Origin: Oligoflexia bacterium
Lineage (GTDB): Bacteria; Bdellovibrionota; Bacteriovoracia; Bacteriovoracales; Bacteriovoracaceae
Direction: 5' to 3'
Assembly: GCA_015232355.1 (NCBI GenBank)
Contig: JADFZW010000024.1
Location: 23,778 to 87,777 of the forward strand
Length of the DNA stretch: 64,000 nucleotides
Shown: positions 38,380 through 47,356 of the stretch, piece after piece
How positions within the stretch are numbered: position 1 is the stretch's first letter
Layout: the number at the start of each line of letters is the position of its first letter
Program-made: the position numbers and the translations under genes
Notes under the pieces: generated by a model
The model's database searches: none
What the model was told of the DNA's origin: nothing
What the model saw: only the letters and a program-made list of their open reading frames with translations

Positions 38380-39060
38380 TTATTTTGGAGAAACAGGAGG
38401 AGAAGCAGTTTTTGGAGAATTTATATTTTTCAAAGATTTTATAACAATCGGAGATTTTGGAGAATTTACAGAATTTGAAGACGCTGGACTAGACGGTGAT
38501 TTTGAAACAGAATCAATTGATTTCAGAGGAGGAATTTCCAATACCACTCTATCACTAGCTCCAGCTTTGATTAATATATTATGAATCTCGGTGTACTTCG
38601 CAATTTTTGCATAATCAGAAAGAGTAGTTCCTTTAACATCTTGATTAACATTAGCTTTATATTTTAAAAGTAACTCAACCATAGAAACTTGATTTCTAGT
38701 TACTGCTAAATATATTGGAGTAATTCCATCTTTCATTTTCGCATCAACTTTTGCTCCCTTTTGCAATAAGTACTCTGCAATCTGCAAATGATCATTAAAT
38801 ACAGCGTAGATCAATGGAAAACCTTGTTCTGTATTTTTAGGATTGATATCTTTAGGAATTGCTAATTTTTTTACTCGATCAAAATCATTTTCCATGACCG
38901 CTACTTCTAGATGAGATATTTCTCTAGTAAGTTTTAGTTTCGCTTGATTTTCAGATGCAGCTGCAGCTGCAGATGCAGATGCGGCAGTAGCTGTCGTTGT
39001 AGTACTAACTTGTATTACTACCATTGATAGTAATAAAAAAAAGAGTGAAAATAAATTCAT
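38380..39060 (-). CDS. exported ankyrin-repeat protein
   Basis: A 226-residue protein with a signal peptide (about residues 1-28) followed by a Thr/Ala/Ser stretch coded by hexanucleotide-like repeats (near 38955-38990). Residues 48-170 contain three to four ankyrin repeats, clearest in GFPLIYAVFNDHLQIAEYLL and DGITPIYLAVTRNQVSMVELLL. The tail is Ser/Pro/Lys-rich with repeated SPKSP-like motifs. Ankyrin repeats bind proteins; export points to a periplasmic or extracellular target. The ribosome-binding site AGGAGG is strong. Confidence 0.85.
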   Translation of the reverse strand: MNLFSLFFLLLSMVVIQVSTTTTATAASASAAAAASENQAKLKLTREISHLEVAVMENDFDRVKKLAIPKDINPKNTEQGFPLIYAVFNDHLQIAEYLLQKGAKVDAKMKDGITPIYLAVTRNQVSMVELLLKYKANVNQDVKGTTLSDYAKIAKYTEIHNILIKAGASDRVVLEIPPLKSIDSVSKSPSSPASSNSVNSPKSPIVIKSLKNINSPKTASPPVSPK

Positions 39061-39392
39061 GATGAACCTCCTAATAACTATACTACCAGTTTTGATAAAG
39101 GAATGTAGAAAATTTTAAATTGAGAATAATAAAAAATAAAAATTTTCGCTAGATTAATAAAAATTAAAATAGCGAATGATACAAGCAAAGGATATAGGAA
39201 CTTTAAAATCATTCACATTGTTTGCGTGAAAAATAAAATAATATAATTTCAATACCTTAGATGCCCCGATATTTTTTACATCGTTCACACGCTCAACAAT
39301 TTAAATTGAAGATAAAATTATGACTTTATAATATTTTTTTTTTACGTTATAGCTAGAATTGTAGTTAAGAGAAGATCTCGAACGGAAATTTG

Positions 39393-39531
39393 AAAGTGTT
39401 CCTTTACTTCCTTAATGACTTTTCCATCCTCCATGAAGAGTTTTTCCCTCCCCCCCCCGTGTTTTAAATCGTTTGAGAATGAGGAACACTTTTTTAAAAA
39501 AATAATCGATTTTATAAATCGATTTTTTTTT
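39393..39531 (+). ncRNA. candidate small RNA with C-rich loop and terminator
   Basis: AAAGTGTTCCT (39393-39403) pairs perfectly with AGGAACACTTT (39482-39492), closing a loop of about 78 bases. The loop contains CCCTCCCCCCCCC, ending in a run of nine C (39450-39458), which is exceptional in this AT-rich DNA. A rho-independent terminator follows directly. The layout (closed stem, C-rich single strand, terminator) is that of C-rich regulatory small RNAs that pair with G-rich ribosome-binding sites. Neither transcription nor family is known. Such C runs are also slippage-prone. Confidence 0.35.
39504..39531 (+). terminator. rho-independent terminator
   Basis: AATCGATTT and AAATCGATT form a 9-bp stem with a TAT loop, followed by a run of eight to nine T. 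On the plus strand no coding gene ends upstream, which implies that a non-coding transcript is terminated here. It lies only 50 bases before the Nudix-NMNAT start. Confidence 0.7.
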
Positions 39532-39580
39532 GTCTTTTTTTGTCTTTACTTTAGTTTCGTTGTCTTTAACAATCTTTCTT

Positions 39581-40672
39581 ATGAACAAATATAATAAACC
39601 TAACCTAACAGTAGATGCAGTCGTCCTCTGTGGTAGTGGAGAGGAAACAAAGCTTTTAGTAGTTGAGAGAAAAAATAATCCATTCAAAGGAAAATTAGCA
39701 TTCCCAGGCGGCTTTATTAATCAGTATGAGACTCCATATCGAGCAGTTCTACGAGAGCTTTTTGAAGAGACATCACTAAATTTAGAGTGGAAAAATAATA
39801 AGGCCAGTAGTGTGTATGCAAACGCTATCGCACTAAAAGTAAGAGGAAGAGAGGGAAGAGATCCTCGTGGTTGGACAGTCTCCATCCCATACTTGTTTCA
39901 TCTTACAGATGTATCGACAAAACAATTAAAAGTAAAAGCTGCTGATGATGCAAAAAAAGCATTTTGGATAAAGCTTACTGATCTGAATGAATTAGCATTT
40001 GATCATGGAGCAATTCTTTGTGAATCTCTCGGATATTTGTGGAATTGGAACTGGAATTCAAATTCGAATTCCAATAAAAAAGAATTAATATTTTTTGGAG
40101 GTACTTTCTCTCCTTGGCACCAAGGACACACCAGCGTGATTATGTCACTACCACCTCGTAAAAGAGAAAGAGTGGTAGTAGTTCCAGATAAAAATCCACT
40201 TAAAGAACCATATAAAGAGATGTTAAATTTAGATTTTGTAGATGATCACTTTTGTGCATTTAAATATTACCGTTACATTAAATCTCAAGTTAGCGAAGAA
40301 AAAATAGGAGTTAATCTACAAGTGTATCCTGGCTTTTGTGGCCAAGAAGATTCCAACCCCACCTCATCTTGGCTACCATATATAAATTCTCAAAATAATA
40401 CAAAATATTCTTTATCCCTACTAATAGGAGATGATTCCTTTATTGATCTAAAAAAATGGATTAATCCAAAAGCATTTTTAACGAAAATAAAAAAAATATA
40501 TGTAGTACCACGTCTTGATGATTCTAAGGCCATAAAAAAATCCATGTGTTGGATTAAAAGCATAAATAAAAATATTGTCGTTCAATTCATGGATCATCAT
40601 CAATATCAACATATTTCATCCACGATGATAAGAGATAGCATTAGAGATAGCATTGATGGCATTAGCACATAA
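39581..40672 (+). CDS. Nudix hydrolase fused to nicotinamide/nicotinate mononucleotide adenylyltransferase-like domain
   Basis: A 363-residue fusion from the ATG at 39581. Residues 8-150 are a Nudix domain with box GFINQYETPYRAVLRELFEET (conforming to Gx5Ex7REUxEE). A linker of Asn/Trp/Ser repeats (about 152-165) leads to a nucleotidyltransferase domain with FFGGTFSPWHQGH (near 171-183) and C-terminal SSTMIRDS, the two signatures of NMN adenylyltransferases. Known NadM-Nudix fusions have the opposite order. It may couple NAD synthesis to clearance of ADP-ribose. No clear ribosome-binding site is seen. An in-frame TTG at 39530 falls in the terminator and is rejected. The last codons overlap the next gene. 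Confidence 0.88.
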   Translation: MNKYNKPNLTVDAVVLCGSGEETKLLVVERKNNPFKGKLAFPGGFINQYETPYRAVLRELFEETSLNLEWKNNKASSVYANAIALKVRGREGRDPRGWTVSIPYLFHLTDVSTKQLKVKAADDAKKAFWIKLTDLNELAFDHGAILCESLGYLWNWNWNSNSNSNKKELIFFGGTFSPWHQGHTSVIMSLPPRKRERVVVVPDKNPLKEPYKEMLNLDFVDDHFCAFKYYRYIKSQVSEEKIGVNLQVYPGFCGQEDSNPTSSWLPYINSQNNTKYSLSLLIGDDSFIDLKKWINPKAFLTKIKKIYVVPRLDDSKAIKKSMCWIKSINKNIVVQFMDHHQYQHISSTMIRDSIRDSIDGIST

Positions 40673-42023
40673 ATTAAGTTTCAAAACACTTACTCTGAGC
40701 TCAGCGATAGGTCTGGCCATTAAAGTAATAATTACTTTAATAGTTGTTTTTGTGGTTTCAAAATTTATCTATAACCTTTTAAAGATTTTACTCGCACGAT
40801 ACTCTTCCGGAGGTCAACCGGAAGAGGATATTGATACGCGAATGGATAGAATGATCGATAAAATGAAAACCACATTAAAAGAAGGTAAACACATCAGACA
40901 AAATGTTCTGGATACAGAAGATGGTAAAATTTTGAATTTAGATGATGATAATGAAAAGAATAATTATGCAAATAATTTTACTAAAAATGCTGATTCAAGC
41001 AAAAAAAAGACTGTAATCCAAGATCATAATAAACTAGATGATCAAGATAATAGAAGAGATTATAAAGAAAAATATGTTGATCGAATAAAACTACTCTCTA
41101 TGGGAGGATGTGAGGATGGAGATGAGTATCTCGATCTTCAAAAATTGCTAAACTTCTTAAACGACATCGAATGGGGTGGTGGAAATACATTAACTAAAGT
41201 ACAAAATGAAATTATAGAATCAATCTCACTCTCACTATCAAAAAATAATAATTCTTCTACTATTAATTTAGATGCCAATAGAATAATCCGAATGCTAAAA
41301 AGTGAAAGTTTCTGGTGGGAAAAAGATCACTACTTTAGCTATCAACAATTCTATAATCTCTTTCAAAGTCTCTTATTTTATAATCTTTTAATTGATGATT
41401 TGATTAGGACCAAAAAAAGTGAAGTTATCTCAAAATTGGCCCAAAAGTGGAATGATGAGATTACTGAAATTACTACTCCTATTAATGAAACTCATGTAAA
41501 AAAAAGCATCGGATTACTTGTACTAAAATATATGGGCAAAGGAGTAGATGAGATAATTGATCGCATATTTCCAGACGATGAAAATAATTTTTTTACATCT
41601 TTACCTGAAAGCGATCAAGTAACAATAAGAAAAATTGGATTTAGATTTATTTATAAGGAAACAAGACCGAAAGCACTTTCTCTAAGCGAATTAATCGAAA
41701 AATTAAAAAAGGAATTAATGATAGTATTAGAGGGTGAAAAACTAATCGCAGAAATTGAAAAACAAACAAAAAAAATAGAGCAAGCATACAAAGACTTGGG
41801 TATTTTGGAGATTAAAGATCGAAAAGTTCCTTTCGCAACTATTAAAAAAAGTTTTAATAAAATGGCCATGAAGTATCATCCAGATAGAAATAAAGGATTA
41901 AATGAAAAGGAAGAGAAAATTCTTAATCAAAAATTTGATAAAGCAAGAAAGGCATATGAGATTTTAGAAAAAGAAGAGAATATAGGAAAAAACTTTAAAA
42001 AATTAATTCGCGGAAATAAATAA
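40656..42023 (+). CDS. membrane-anchored J-domain protein
   Basis: A 455-residue protein. One transmembrane segment at about 20-40 (VIITLIVVFVVSKFIYNLL) anchors a long charged region with helical character. A C-terminal J domain has HPD near residue 407 in MAMKYHPDRNKG. J domains stimulate Hsp70 (DnaK) ATPase; placing it at the C-terminus of a membrane protein resembles DjlA-like co-chaperones, although the body is not DjlA. The start overlaps the previous gene by 17 bases, implying translational coupling. The gene end is followed by a short AATAAAG tandem repeat. Confidence 0.85.
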   Translation: MALAHKLSFKTLTLSSAIGLAIKVIITLIVVFVVSKFIYNLLKILLARYSSGGQPEEDIDTRMDRMIDKMKTTLKEGKHIRQNVLDTEDGKILNLDDDNEKNNYANNFTKNADSSKKKTVIQDHNKLDDQDNRRDYKEKYVDRIKLLSMGGCEDGDEYLDLQKLLNFLNDIEWGGGNTLTKVQNEIIESISLSLSKNNNSSTINLDANRIIRMLKSESFWWEKDHYFSYQQFYNLFQSLLFYNLLIDDLIRTKKSEVISKLAQKWNDEITEITTPINETHVKKSIGLLVLKYMGKGVDEIIDRIFPDDENNFFTSLPESDQVTIRKIGFRFIYKETRPKALSLSELIEKLKKELMIVLEGEKLIAEIEKQTKKIEQAYKDLGILEIKDRKVPFATIKKSFNKMAMKYHPDRNKGLNEKEEKILNQKFDKARKAYEILEKEENIGKNFKKLIRGNK

Positions 42024-42057
42024 AGAATAAATAAAGAATAAATAAAGAATAAATAAT

Positions 42058-42990
42058 CTAATGTTGTTCAAGAAAGCGTTCGAGTGTTATGGCCGCCATT
42101 GCACCAGAACCGGCAGCAGTAATCGCCTGACGATAATATGAGTCCTGAACATCACCACAAGCAAAAACTCCCTCTATATTTGTATATGGGCCATTATTAG
42201 TCTTAATAAAACCTTGATCATCTAAATCCACTTGTCCCTTTAAAAAACTAGTATTCGGTGTGTGTCCTATAGCATAGAAGAGTCCATCGGTATTACGATT
42301 TTCAGTAGTACCGTTTTTTAAATTTGAAACTGTAACTCCATTAACACCAGAATCATCATGTAAAATTTTTGTAATAACACTATTCCAAATAAATTCAATT
42401 TTAGGATTTGATTTTGCTTTCTCGCGCATAATTTTGCTGGCACGCAACTCATCTCTTCTGTGTACGAGATATACCTTCTTCGCAAACTTTGTAATAAATA
42501 TTGCATCCTCTAGAGCAGTATCTCCTCCACCCACAATATGAACTATTTTATTTCGATAGAAAAAACCATCGCAAGTTGCACAGGTACTAAGTCCGCGACC
42601 AATAAGCTCTTTTTCACTCTCTAAATTTAAAAACTTAGCATTTGCACCACTAGCAATAATTAATGTTTCAGTTAAATAAGTTTGTCCATCTTGAGTGATT
42701 ATCTTAAAAGGTTTGCTCTTTAAATCTGCTTCCACTACTGTTTCAGCAACAAATGTGGCCCCAAAGTGCAATGCCTGCTGTTTCATCTTTTCCATTAACT
42801 CAGATCCCATTACTCCCTCAGGATATCCTGGAAAATTTTCCACCATTGTGGTCATAGTTAATTGTCCACCTGGTTGATGTCCCTCGAAGATTAGGGGATT
42901 TAAATTCGCACGCCCACAATAAATAGCAGCAGTGAAACCGGCAGGACCCGATCCCACAATGATAGTTTTATGAATATTTTTAGATTCCAT
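42058..42990 (-). CDS. trxB: thioredoxin reductase
   Basis: A 310-residue flavoenzyme that passes electrons from NADPH to thioredoxin. FAD-binding GSGPAG (13-18), the redox pair CATC (Cys137, Cys140), the NADPH motif GGGDTALEDA and the C-terminal FAD block GVFACGDVQD are all present. The ATG at 42990 is preferred to an in-frame GTG at 42993. The start overlaps the end of the small upstream gene by 11 bases, so the two are probably translated together. Confidence 0.96.
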   Translation of the reverse strand: MESKNIHKTIIVGSGPAGFTAAIYCGRANLNPLIFEGHQPGGQLTMTTMVENFPGYPEGVMGSELMEKMKQQALHFGATFVAETVVEADLKSKPFKIITQDGQTYLTETLIIASGANAKFLNLESEKELIGRGLSTCATCDGFFYRNKIVHIVGGGDTALEDAIFITKFAKKVYLVHRRDELRASKIMREKAKSNPKIEFIWNSVITKILHDDSGVNGVTVSNLKNGTTENRNTDGLFYAIGHTPNTSFLKGQVDLDDQGFIKTNNGPYTNIEGVFACGDVQDSYYRQAITAAGSGAMAAITLERFLEQH

Positions 42991-43255
42991 CACCTGACCC
43001 TTGTGATCCTAATTTTTTTCCACTCTCTGTTTGCATTTGTATTTGCATTTGTTGTAACAACTCACGTTTTTTTTGCACTTCTTTTCTCTGATCTTTAATT
43101 AGAGGAGAACGATCATCCTTGTCGGGATTAAGATCATAGAAAGCATCAACTGAGATAAGTTCTTTAGGGTTAGGAGCTTCACGAGTAGTTTTGAATTTTT
43201 CGCCTGTAATACTGCATTCGTAATAATAAATTCTCTTTTCTGGTTTTCTGGCCAC
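42980..43255 (-). CDS. small protein of unknown function, upstream of trxB
   Basis: A 91-residue basic protein starting at GTG (43255) with GAGG five to eight bases upstream. The N-terminal 55 residues (KRIYYYECSITGEKFKTTREAPNP, then a FYDLNPDKDDRS block) look folded with a single Cys; the rest is a Lys/Gln helix and a Gly/Ser tail with Gln-Met repeats. No known family. The overlap with trxB suggests a link to redox metabolism or simple co-expression. Confidence 0.65.
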   Translation of the reverse strand: MARKPEKRIYYYECSITGEKFKTTREAPNPKELISVDAFYDLNPDKDDRSPLIKDQRKEVQKKRELLQQMQIQMQTESGKKLGSQGSGDGI

Positions 43256-43482
43256 AAGTACACCTCATTATTATTTTATTATTATTTTATTTTCATAAAC
43301 AATAAGTAATTAAATTTATACTACTTATAGAGTAAATAGTTATGTTTTGCAAGATTAATCAATAGGGAAATGATTTACCGGTTCAAAATATGATTTATCA
43401 ATTTTTCAGTGAAGTGTTAAGATAATATATTAGGGTAAAATATAGCAAAAAAAATTTAATAAATTAGAAAAAAATAAAAAGA

Positions 43483-44613
43483 ATGAAAAGAGTAACAAAT
43501 ATAATTTTGATTTTAATTTCATCATCAATTTTAATAGAATTTTCTATCTCCATTCAAGCATTGGCACTATCTGAGGGCAATATTATAGAAATTTCTTCAA
43601 GTAAAAAAACCATGATCATCAACTATGGCCAATATGATGGAATCAAATACAAAGAAGAAGCACAAATTTTTTATAGATCAGAAAAAGATTATAAAAAAAA
43701 TAATATCGAGGATCTATTATTTTGGGGTGTTGGTAAAGTTGCCAAGGTATATCCAACTACATCAATCTGGTACTTTACAGAAATTAACGATGATCAAATT
43801 TTAAGAAATACAAAGACACACTTTATTTCTTATGGCCCAGAGAAAGGAGACAAAGTAGTTTTATTTGACTATAACAAATTTAAAAGAAGTAAAGGCAAAG
43901 TAGATTATCTAACAAAAAAAATAATTCTTCCATCTGATACCCCTAACAAAGAGTACACTATTAAAGATTTTCAAGATAGAGAGAATAGAGATCAACCAGA
44001 TAGTATAATCAAAAACCAAGATGATTACTGGAGTGATTATGATCATAGAACTTCTATCTTAGCAGATAATAATTTAGAAAACTCCTTTCAAAGACAATTT
44101 ACTTTAAATACATTTGCTAATTGGAAAAAAGTTTCCACTCAAGAGTTTAACTATAAAGGAAAATTAATTGCAGTAAAAGAGTTTGATACTTCAGATAGAG
44201 AGACAAAAACAAATAGTGATAATGTAAGAGTAATGGATAAAAAAATCAAAGAGTGGCAACATCAAAGCTTAATCGACAATTACTTATCTCATGACCAAAA
44301 GTGGTTTTTGACCCCAGGAGCATTTCATAAAGAGCTATTAAAAGAAGTATCATCATCATCAAGATCTAATTTACGAGAAAAAAAGGAGGATATTTTGAAC
44401 AAGGAAAGAAAAAAACAACAAAAACAGTTGGACATTAAAGAAAAAGTAAAAGATTTCACTGCTGTTATCAACAGCAATAAAGATATTGATAGCAAAGAGA
44501 TCACTGCTATCAATAATGAATCAAAAAAGAAAGTAACTAAAGATGACGAGATTGAATGGCTTGAAAATGTAAATGCAGAGTACTCGAAAGATTATATTAT
44601 CAACACACAATAA
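43483..44613 (+). CDS. exported protein with domain shared with the following gene
   Basis: A 376-residue protein with a signal peptide (about residues 1-30, ending IQALA). The N-terminal domain (32-120) has the pattern IIEISSSKKTMIINYGQYDG, then WGVGKVAKVYPTTSIWYF. It parallels the next protein's LRILKTSDSKQTILINRGVEDG and RGVLVESSPSRSVWSLY, so the two genes are divergent paralogues in that domain. The rest is Lys/Glu/Asp-rich, helical and without a barrel. No database family recognised. The pair probably acts at the outer membrane together. Confidence 0.6.
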   Translation: MKRVTNIILILISSSILIEFSISIQALALSEGNIIEISSSKKTMIINYGQYDGIKYKEEAQIFYRSEKDYKKNNIEDLLFWGVGKVAKVYPTTSIWYFTEINDDQILRNTKTHFISYGPEKGDKVVLFDYNKFKRSKGKVDYLTKKIILPSDTPNKEYTIKDFQDRENRDQPDSIIKNQDDYWSDYDHRTSILADNNLENSFQRQFTLNTFANWKKVSTQEFNYKGKLIAVKEFDTSDRETKTNSDNVRVMDKKIKEWQHQSLIDNYLSHDQKWFLTPGAFHKELLKEVSSSSRSNLREKKEDILNKERKKQQKQLDIKEKVKDFTAVINSNKDIDSKEITAINNESKKKVTKDDEIEWLENVNAEYSKDYIINTQ

Positions 44614-44674
44614 TAAAATATGTTAAAATAATTATTGGATATTGGTTATAATATATATAACTTAGAGATCAAGT

Positions 44675-45787
44675 ATGAATATTTTAACATCATTGCTATC
44701 ATTTACTCTATTTACTCTATTTACTCTATTTACTCTATTTACTCTACTTATATCACAAGAACCAACATACGCATTAAATGTTGATGAAAAATTACCTCTA
44801 AGAATTCTTAAAACATCCGATAGTAAGCAAACTATTCTTATCAATCGAGGAGTGGAAGATGGATTAGTGGTTGGAGATCATGCTAGATTTTATCTAACCA
44901 CTGGAGTGGTGGCCAGAGGTGTATTAGTAGAGAGTTCTCCTTCACGTTCTGTATGGTCTCTTTACAGAGTGATTTCGGCAGATGAGTTGGTTACTAATAA
45001 AGTTATGAATTTGAAAATTACTCCTCCAGTAAAATTAACTAACGATCCAACTAAAATGCTCGCTAGAGATGAAGTCGCTCCAGCTCCTCCAGAAAGTATC
45101 ATTTTAGCAGAAGGTGCTGATGATGCTGAAAAAAGTTTAACTAGTGAAGAGAAAAAAGATTTAGGAGCAATAGCAAAATCAGTCTCTGATGCTGCTCCTT
45201 ACGTTAGTACTAATACACTGGAAATTTGGAGTGGATTACATTTGACTGCTATGACTACTACCAACTCAAAGGGTGGTGATGCTCCTGGCACCAAGGGAAA
45301 TTCTCGCACACTTGATTTTATGTTTGGTCTTGAAAAATATTTTTTAAATCAACAAAAATGGTATCATCGAATCTCTTTTTCGCCATTTTTTCAATATGCC
45401 CAATATGAGGCCACTAGTATCGATGGATACAACGTTAATAATACCATTTTAGGTTTAGGGTTAGGAATGAACTATCACTTCTTCTACTCTCCTCTTGTAG
45501 TCAGTCGTCCAATTGGTTTTCTAGGTATTGCTTTTGCGATGGGGTCAGCTGAAGATCAAACAATAAACCACAATCCTGATGGAAAGGGCAGTGATTTCAA
45601 AGGTAAATATAGTGCTCTCTCTTTTGGAGGAGGAATCAAATATTACTTTGGAAAGGGTTTTGGATTAAGAGCTACTCTCGATTATTATAGAAGGGCCGAA
45701 GCATATGCTATCGAAGGTGGTGGTGATAGTTACACCAAAATTAATCAAGGGCCAAGAGTTTGGTTAGGTCTCTCTTATCGTTGGTGA
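44675..45787 (+). CDS. outer-membrane beta-barrel protein with N-terminal periplasmic domain
   Basis: A 370-residue protein. The signal peptide contains five Phe-Thr-Leu repeats. Residues about 30-120 share a domain with the upstream gene. Residues about 175-370 alternate hydrophobic and polar residues with Gly/aromatic turns, and the chain ends LGLSYRW; a C-terminal aromatic residue is the usual signal for barrel insertion. The barrel is of the 8-strand size (about 190 residues). Function unknown. It overlaps the end of the convergent penicillin-binding protein gene by 13 bases. Confidence 0.75.
   Translation: MNILTSLLSFTLFTLFTLFTLFTLLISQEPTYALNVDEKLPLRILKTSDSKQTILINRGVEDGLVVGDHARFYLTTGVVARGVLVESSPSRSVWSLYRVISADELVTNKVMNLKITPPVKLTNDPTKMLARDEVAPAPPESIILAEGADDAEKSLTSEEKKDLGAIAKSVSDAAPYVSTNTLEIWSGLHLTAMTTTNSKGGDAPGTKGNSRTLDFMFGLEKYFLNQQKWYHRISFSPFFQYAQYEATSIDGYNVNNTILGLGLGMNYHFFYSPLVVSRPIGFLGIAFAMGSAEDQTINHNPDGKGSDFKGKYSALSFGGGIKYYFGKGFGLRATLDYYRRAEAYAIEGGGDSYTKINQGPRVWLGLSYRW
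44701..44745 (+). repeat. (ATTTACTCT)5 repeat inside a signal peptide
   Basis: Five perfect 9-bp copies encode Phe-Thr-Leu repeats forming the hydrophobic core of the barrel protein's signal peptide. Copy-number change would lengthen or shorten that core by three residues per unit without a frameshift. Confidence 0.9.
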
Positions 45788-47133
45788 AGGTTGGAAACTT
45801 TATGTTGATTTGATAAATTATTTTGAAAATAAAATTCAATAATACTTCTTGCTAAATATGCTGGTTTAACACTTACATCCTCAACTCCAATATTCATCAC
45901 ACTAATAGATATACCTTTTCCGTAGGATGGATTTTTAGGAGCAGCAAAAGCAGTAAACCAGTTTCTTTTACCCTGAGGAGTTCCTCCTGTAATACTTCCT
46001 GATTTTCCACCAATCATTAATTCTTGATCAATAACACGTCTTAGTCTTCTAAAACTTTTTCTAGCAGTCCCTTCCTTAATAGTTAATCCCATCATCTCTT
46101 TCAATTTACGAGCGACATCAACATTTACTACTCTGGTCTCCGTTGGTATTTTTTCCCAAATATTAATACTACTCTCTTTATCTATTACCTTCGAAATAAT
46201 GGTTGGATAAATCAAAATACCGTCATTTGCTAAGACCGAAGACAACAAGGCAGCATGAACAGGACTTATGAGAGTCTGGGTATTAAATCCAGAGGCAAAA
46301 GATGCTAATTCAACTTGATCGTCATAATTATTTAGAGAATTATTTTGAGAACTATTCGAAATATCTACAATCGAAGGAGAAAGACCAATTTCATCCATTA
46401 AATTTTGATTAAAGCCAAACTTATAGGCCATACCATCAAGCTCTTTTTTGTTACAATATTGCAAAACCGCTTTACCAAAAATTACATTATTAGAAGTAGC
46501 AAATGCTTTTTTAAGAGATTGTGGTCTACCGGCCCTATTATTTTTCATCTTCAATTGGTAGCGATATAGTGTTGTACTTCTTCCCAAATAAGTAAACATC
46601 GTCTCTGGATCAACTCGACAATCTTGAATTAAAGCAGCAGCAGTTACAATTTTAAAAAGACTTGCACAAGGATTTGTATTAGAAAATGCCAATGAAGGAA
46701 CAATTTTATTTCCATCTTTTTGAAAACCAGTTGCACTAATAATTTTCCCTGTGTTGTTGTCAATCACAACTACCGCCGAATAATCAGGATGAAATTTTAA
46801 TAGAAGATTGTTGATATAATTAGTTAATTGAGAATCGACGGTATAAACAACTTCAAAAGTTTTATTACCAAAAGTAATGATCTGAGAATGAGAGTATTCA
46901 AATGCCGGAGGAACTAATTTTAGATTATTTAAAAGCGAATTAGAATTATCCTTAGTCAATCCTTTATCTTTAATATCTTTAATCGGAATCTGTTTAAGGG
47001 ATAGATTCAAATTAGAGTTATTAGAGTCATCAGAGTTATTTTTATGCTTATATATGTACTTATAGATAAAAAAAGTTGATCCTATTATTACTGTAATAAC
47101 TAATATATTAACCGCTGAATGCAATTTTTTCAT
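45775..47133 (-). CDS. penicillin-binding protein transpeptidase domain
   Basis: A 452-residue membrane-anchored enzyme from the ATG at 47133, which places one transmembrane segment at 8-27; the in-frame GTG at 47214 is less likely. The transpeptidase motifs are SLFK (Ser158, Lys161), SNN (214-216) and KSGS (Lys377), with TPQGKRNWFTAFA following as in class B enzymes. There is no glycosyltransferase or clear dimerisation domain, and it is shorter than PBP2 or FtsI. It probably crosslinks peptidoglycan in the periplasm, or acts in cell remodelling. Confidence 0.88.
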   Translation of the reverse strand: MKKLHSAVNILVITVIIGSTFFIYKYIYKHKNNSDDSNNSNLNLSLKQIPIKDIKDKGLTKDNSNSLLNNLKLVPPAFEYSHSQIITFGNKTFEVVYTVDSQLTNYINNLLLKFHPDYSAVVVIDNNTGKIISATGFQKDGNKIVPSLAFSNTNPCASLFKIVTAAALIQDCRVDPETMFTYLGRSTTLYRYQLKMKNNRAGRPQSLKKAFATSNNVIFGKAVLQYCNKKELDGMAYKFGFNQNLMDEIGLSPSIVDISNSSQNNSLNNYDDQVELASFASGFNTQTLISPVHAALLSSVLANDGILIYPTIISKVIDKESSINIWEKIPTETRVVNVDVARKLKEMMGLTIKEGTARKSFRRLRRVIDQELMIGGKSGSITGGTPQGKRNWFTAFAAPKNPSYGKGISISVMNIGVEDVSVKPAYLARSIIEFYFQNNLSNQHKVSNLHQR

Positions 47134-47356
47134 TATTAAGATCTCAAATGTGGGGTTTAAATTATAACAAATTATACGATATAGAACAATACAATACAAT
47201 TTAAACGATATCACAGCTTCAATGACTTTTGAAGATGATAATAATTTTTTATCGCATCAACATTTGATAGATTACACTTTGAAAAACTGCTGGCGATTTG
47301 GCCGTTTTGATTACTATTTGATTTGGCCAAATCTATGTTGTAGTATTACTTTGAAT
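47134..47356 (-). promoter_or_regulatory. intergenic region with inverted repeat upstream of the penicillin-binding protein gene
   Basis: GATTTGGCC (47295-47303) and GGCCAAATC (47325-47333) form a perfect 9-bp stem around a 21-base loop, between the membrane protein gene and the penicillin-binding protein gene. There is no T run on either side, so a binding site or processed hairpin is as likely as a terminator. Confidence 0.45.

Larger units (their letters stand above)
39061..39580. other. 520-base intergenic region
   Basis: A long AT-rich non-coding stretch upstream of the ankyrin gene (minus strand) and the Nudix-NMNAT gene (plus strand). The first 300 bases show no gene or motif I can support, apart from a TATAAT at 39327-39332 with a TTGAAG 15 bases before it. 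The last 140 bases hold a candidate structured RNA and a clear terminator, listed separately. Confidence 0.6.

Noticed and set aside
39412..39687. Minus-strand open frame crossing the C9 tract and terminator
   Set aside because: It overlaps the Nudix domain start and the terminator, and shows no protein signature.
43483..44613. Flagellar FlgT-like annotation for the first of the paralogous pair
   Set aside because: The resemblance is limited to a general beta-rich pattern and no flagellar genes are adjacent.
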